From positions 1-8,832 of the forward strand of contig CALGCU010000044.1 of assembly GCA_937886455.1 (NCBI GenBank): DNA of 8,832 bases. Direction: 5' to 3'. Under the pieces are notes generated by a model. That model saw only the letters and a list, made by a program, of their open reading frames with translations, did no database searches and was not told where the DNA came from. Origin of the DNA: an uncultured Bacteroidales bacterium (lineage in GTDB: Bacteria; Bacteroidota; Bacteroidia; Bacteroidales; Paludibacteraceae). How positions within the stretch are numbered: position 1 is the stretch's first letter; every line of letters begins with the position of its first letter. Below, piece by piece: positions 7,880 to 8,832 of the stretch. The translations under genes and the position numbers were made by a program.

Positions 7880-8545
7880 TTATGGTTTAGTGGTTACATT
7901 TTTGGCATTCATTTCAGCCAATCGATTGAACATTACTGCCAGGTGTGCATAGATGGAGGTGTTTTGCACTACAATGTGTTCGGGTACTCGTATGCGGAAA
8001 GGTGTGAAGTTCCAAATGGCTTTGATTCCTCCTTTTATCATCATATCAGCCACCTCTTGTGCGCGTTCTACCGGCACTGCCAGTACGCCAATTTCTACAT
8101 TCATCTTGGATTGTAGTTCCATAAATCGTTCGATGTGATGAATGGGGGTGTGATTGATGCTTGTTCCTGATAATTCATACTTTGCATCAAAACCGGCTAC
8201 GATGTTTAGTCCAAATTGAGTTAGCCCTGAGTCGTGTAAAAGTGACCCTCCCAAGCTACCTACTCCAAACAGGAATGCACGATGTGTGTTCGTGAATCCC
8301 AGAAAGTTGTCTAATACAGCGATTAGGTCTTTCACAACATAGCCCACTTTTGTGCGTCCCTTGATAGCGACATACGACAAGTCTTTAGCCACCACGGAAG
8401 AGTCAACAGCAATGTTTCGAGCAATCTGCGTAGATGATAGGTATTGTTCACCTTGCCCATCAATCAGTTTGGCATAGGCTAAGTACCATGGCAGTCTGCG
8501 CAATGTTGGCTCGGGTATATTGTGATGTTTGTCTGTTGTGAACAT
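7880..8545 (-). CDS. rex: redox-sensing transcriptional repressor Rex
   Basis: Rex is a dimeric repressor that binds DNA when NADH is low and leaves it when the NADH/NAD+ ratio rises, controlling fermentation and respiration genes. From the ATG at 8545 the product has 221 residues, about the usual Rex length. The winged-helix domain (about 10-82) opens with IPEPTLRRLPWYLAYAKLID, typical of the family, and contains SSVVAKDLSYVAIKGRTKVG (49-68). The Rossmann NAD(H) domain shows FLFGVGSLGGSLL (GxGxxG at 94-99) and an acidic residue after the second strand (D120 in AGFDAK). The C-terminal part IKAIWNFTPFRIRVPEHIVVQN and the final helix for domain swapping are present. The reading frame stays open up to a TTG at 8611, but that would add 22 unusual residues, and the TTG lies inside a promoter-like box, so the first in-frame ATG is preferred. 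It is the first gene of the cluster and could autoregulate; I found no convincing full Rex operator. Confidence 0.95.
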   Translation of the reverse strand: MFTTDKHHNIPEPTLRRLPWYLAYAKLIDGQGEQYLSSTQIARNIAVDSSVVAKDLSYVAIKGRTKVGYVVKDLIAVLDNFLGFTNTHRAFLFGVGSLGGSLLHDSGLTQFGLNIVAGFDAKYELSGTSINHTPIHHIERFMELQSKMNVEIGVLAVPVERAQEVADMMIKGGIKAIWNFTPFRIRVPEHIVVQNTSIYAHLAVMFNRLAEMNAKNVTTKP

Positions 8546-8608
8546 AAGATTCTGTTTCTCGTGTCTAAATGCAGGTCGTTTGGCTACATTGTTTGTTTTA
8601 TTAAACTG

Positions 8609-8616
8609 CAAAAATA
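8609..8616 (-). promoter_or_regulatory. possible -7 box of the rex promoter (Bacteroidales type)
   Basis: The minus strand reads TATTTTTG, a full match to the TAnnTTTG -7 consensus of the primary sigma factor of Bacteroides and relatives. It lies 63 bp upstream of the preferred rex ATG, giving a leader of roughly 50-60 nt. No good TTTG/TTG -33 box appears at the expected 19-21 bp spacing (CATT is the nearest), which weakens the call. In my reading of all the gaps of this window it is the only match of this kind, so it is the best single candidate for the promoter of the cluster. Confidence 0.4.
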
Positions 8617-8734
8617 CACATTTTCTTGCAATAAAATGCTATTGCTTTGTTGGTTCAGTGCATTTTTTCGTTGTGGAATGGAGGTGTTAAATTCGTTTTG
8701 TAAAAAAATGATTATGGATGTTTGATGAAATAAT

Positions 8735-8778
8735 ATGGTAATCTTTATCCTATTGAATGGTAACGGTATGGTAACGGG
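8735..8778 (+). repeat. 11-bp tandem repeat with a third copy in helical phase
   Basis: The units ATGGTAACGGT (8757-8767) and ATGGTAACGGG (8768-8778) are adjacent and differ only in the last base. A partial copy, ATGGTAAT, begins at 8735, exactly 22 bp (two units) before the first. Copies 11 and 22 bp apart would lie on about the same face of the helix, as direct-repeat binding sites often do. It is short, so chance or a simple duplication remains possible. It is about 190 bp upstream of the rex ATG, far for a rex operator, and may serve a gene beyond the right edge. Confidence 0.45.
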
Positions 8779-8832
8779 GATGATAGGACGTTAGTTGCAC
8801 TCGCTGTAATAAATATTGAAGTAAACTTTATA

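Larger units (their letters stand above)
8546..8832. other. non-coding right-hand region upstream of rex
   Basis: No supported gene lies in these 287 bp. The plus strand holds only short open stretches, for example a 19-codon one at 8735-8794. On the minus strand one frame is open from the window edge for about 28 codons and then stops (near 8746), which could be the tail of a gene lying further right but has no recognisable content. The region holds the possible rex promoter and a short phased repeat. It also has a weak inverted repeat GCAAT/ATTGC (8628-8632 and 8641-8645) just upstream of the -7 box. Whether the next gene is divergent from rex cannot be seen. Confidence 0.6.

Noticed and set aside
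8537..8555. Possible Rex operator: TTGTGAAC at the rex start codon, followed by TTC after a short spacer
   Set aside because: Only the left half-site resembles the TTGTGAA...TTCACAA type of Rex operator. The right side (TTCTGTT) matches in three bases only, and the site overlaps the coding start.
8735..8794. A 19-codon open frame on the plus strand starting at the first ATGGTAA copy
   Set aside because: It has no leader signal, no recognisable content and is short enough to be chance in this A/T-rich stretch; the phased repeat explains its composition better.
1..8832. Mobile elements, CRISPR arrays, tRNA or rRNA genes, toxin-antitoxin or defence genes
   Set aside because: No transposase, terminal inverted repeats, spaced direct-repeat array or RNA-gene signature was seen; all large open frames belong to recognised chromosomal families or to the one barrel protein.

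Overview
The window comes from the chromosome of a member of the phylum Bacteroidota, most likely of the order Bacteroidales. Two adjacent genes encode PorU and PorV, core outer-membrane parts of the type IX secretion system (T9SS), which is confined to this phylum. The gene starts have A/T-rich leaders with no clear Shine-Dalgarno sequence, and the YifB/ComM, IspF and Rex proteins are of Bacteroidales type. From memory, Porphyromonas gingivalis W83 has a similar order (FAH-family protein, porU, porV/lptO, ispF at PG0025-PG0028). The genus cannot be fixed from the sequence alone.

All seven genes lie on the minus strand, so transcription runs from high to low coordinates. The order is rex (redox-sensing repressor), a fumarylacetoacetate-hydrolase-family enzyme, porU (T9SS sortase), porV (T9SS barrel), ispF (isoprenoid synthesis), an unrecognised outer-membrane beta-barrel protein, and the first 153 codons of the comM/yifB helicase gene, which runs off the left edge. 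Gaps are 6 to 80 bp, so a long operon is plausible. By eye, the only gap holding a Bacteroidales-type -7 promoter box (TAnnTTTG) is the one upstream of rex. The 80-bp porV-ispF gap carries a strong hairpin followed by five T residues, the best candidate for a transcription break or attenuator inside the cluster.

PorU and PorV work together on the cell surface. PorV is a barrel that receives cargo from the translocon, and PorU removes the C-terminal sorting domain of cargo and joins the cargo to A-LPS. Rex senses NADH/NAD+ and the FAH-family enzyme probably acts on a small 2-keto acid. Their link to secretion is positional only. IspF and ComM are housekeeping functions.

The right-hand 287 bp contain no supported gene. 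They hold a possible rex promoter and a short helically phased repeat. I found no mobile element, CRISPR array, tRNA or rRNA, and no clearly new multi-gene system. The most open questions are the uncharacterised outer-membrane protein, the porV-ispF hairpin, and the linkage of a redox repressor to the T9SS sortase pair.
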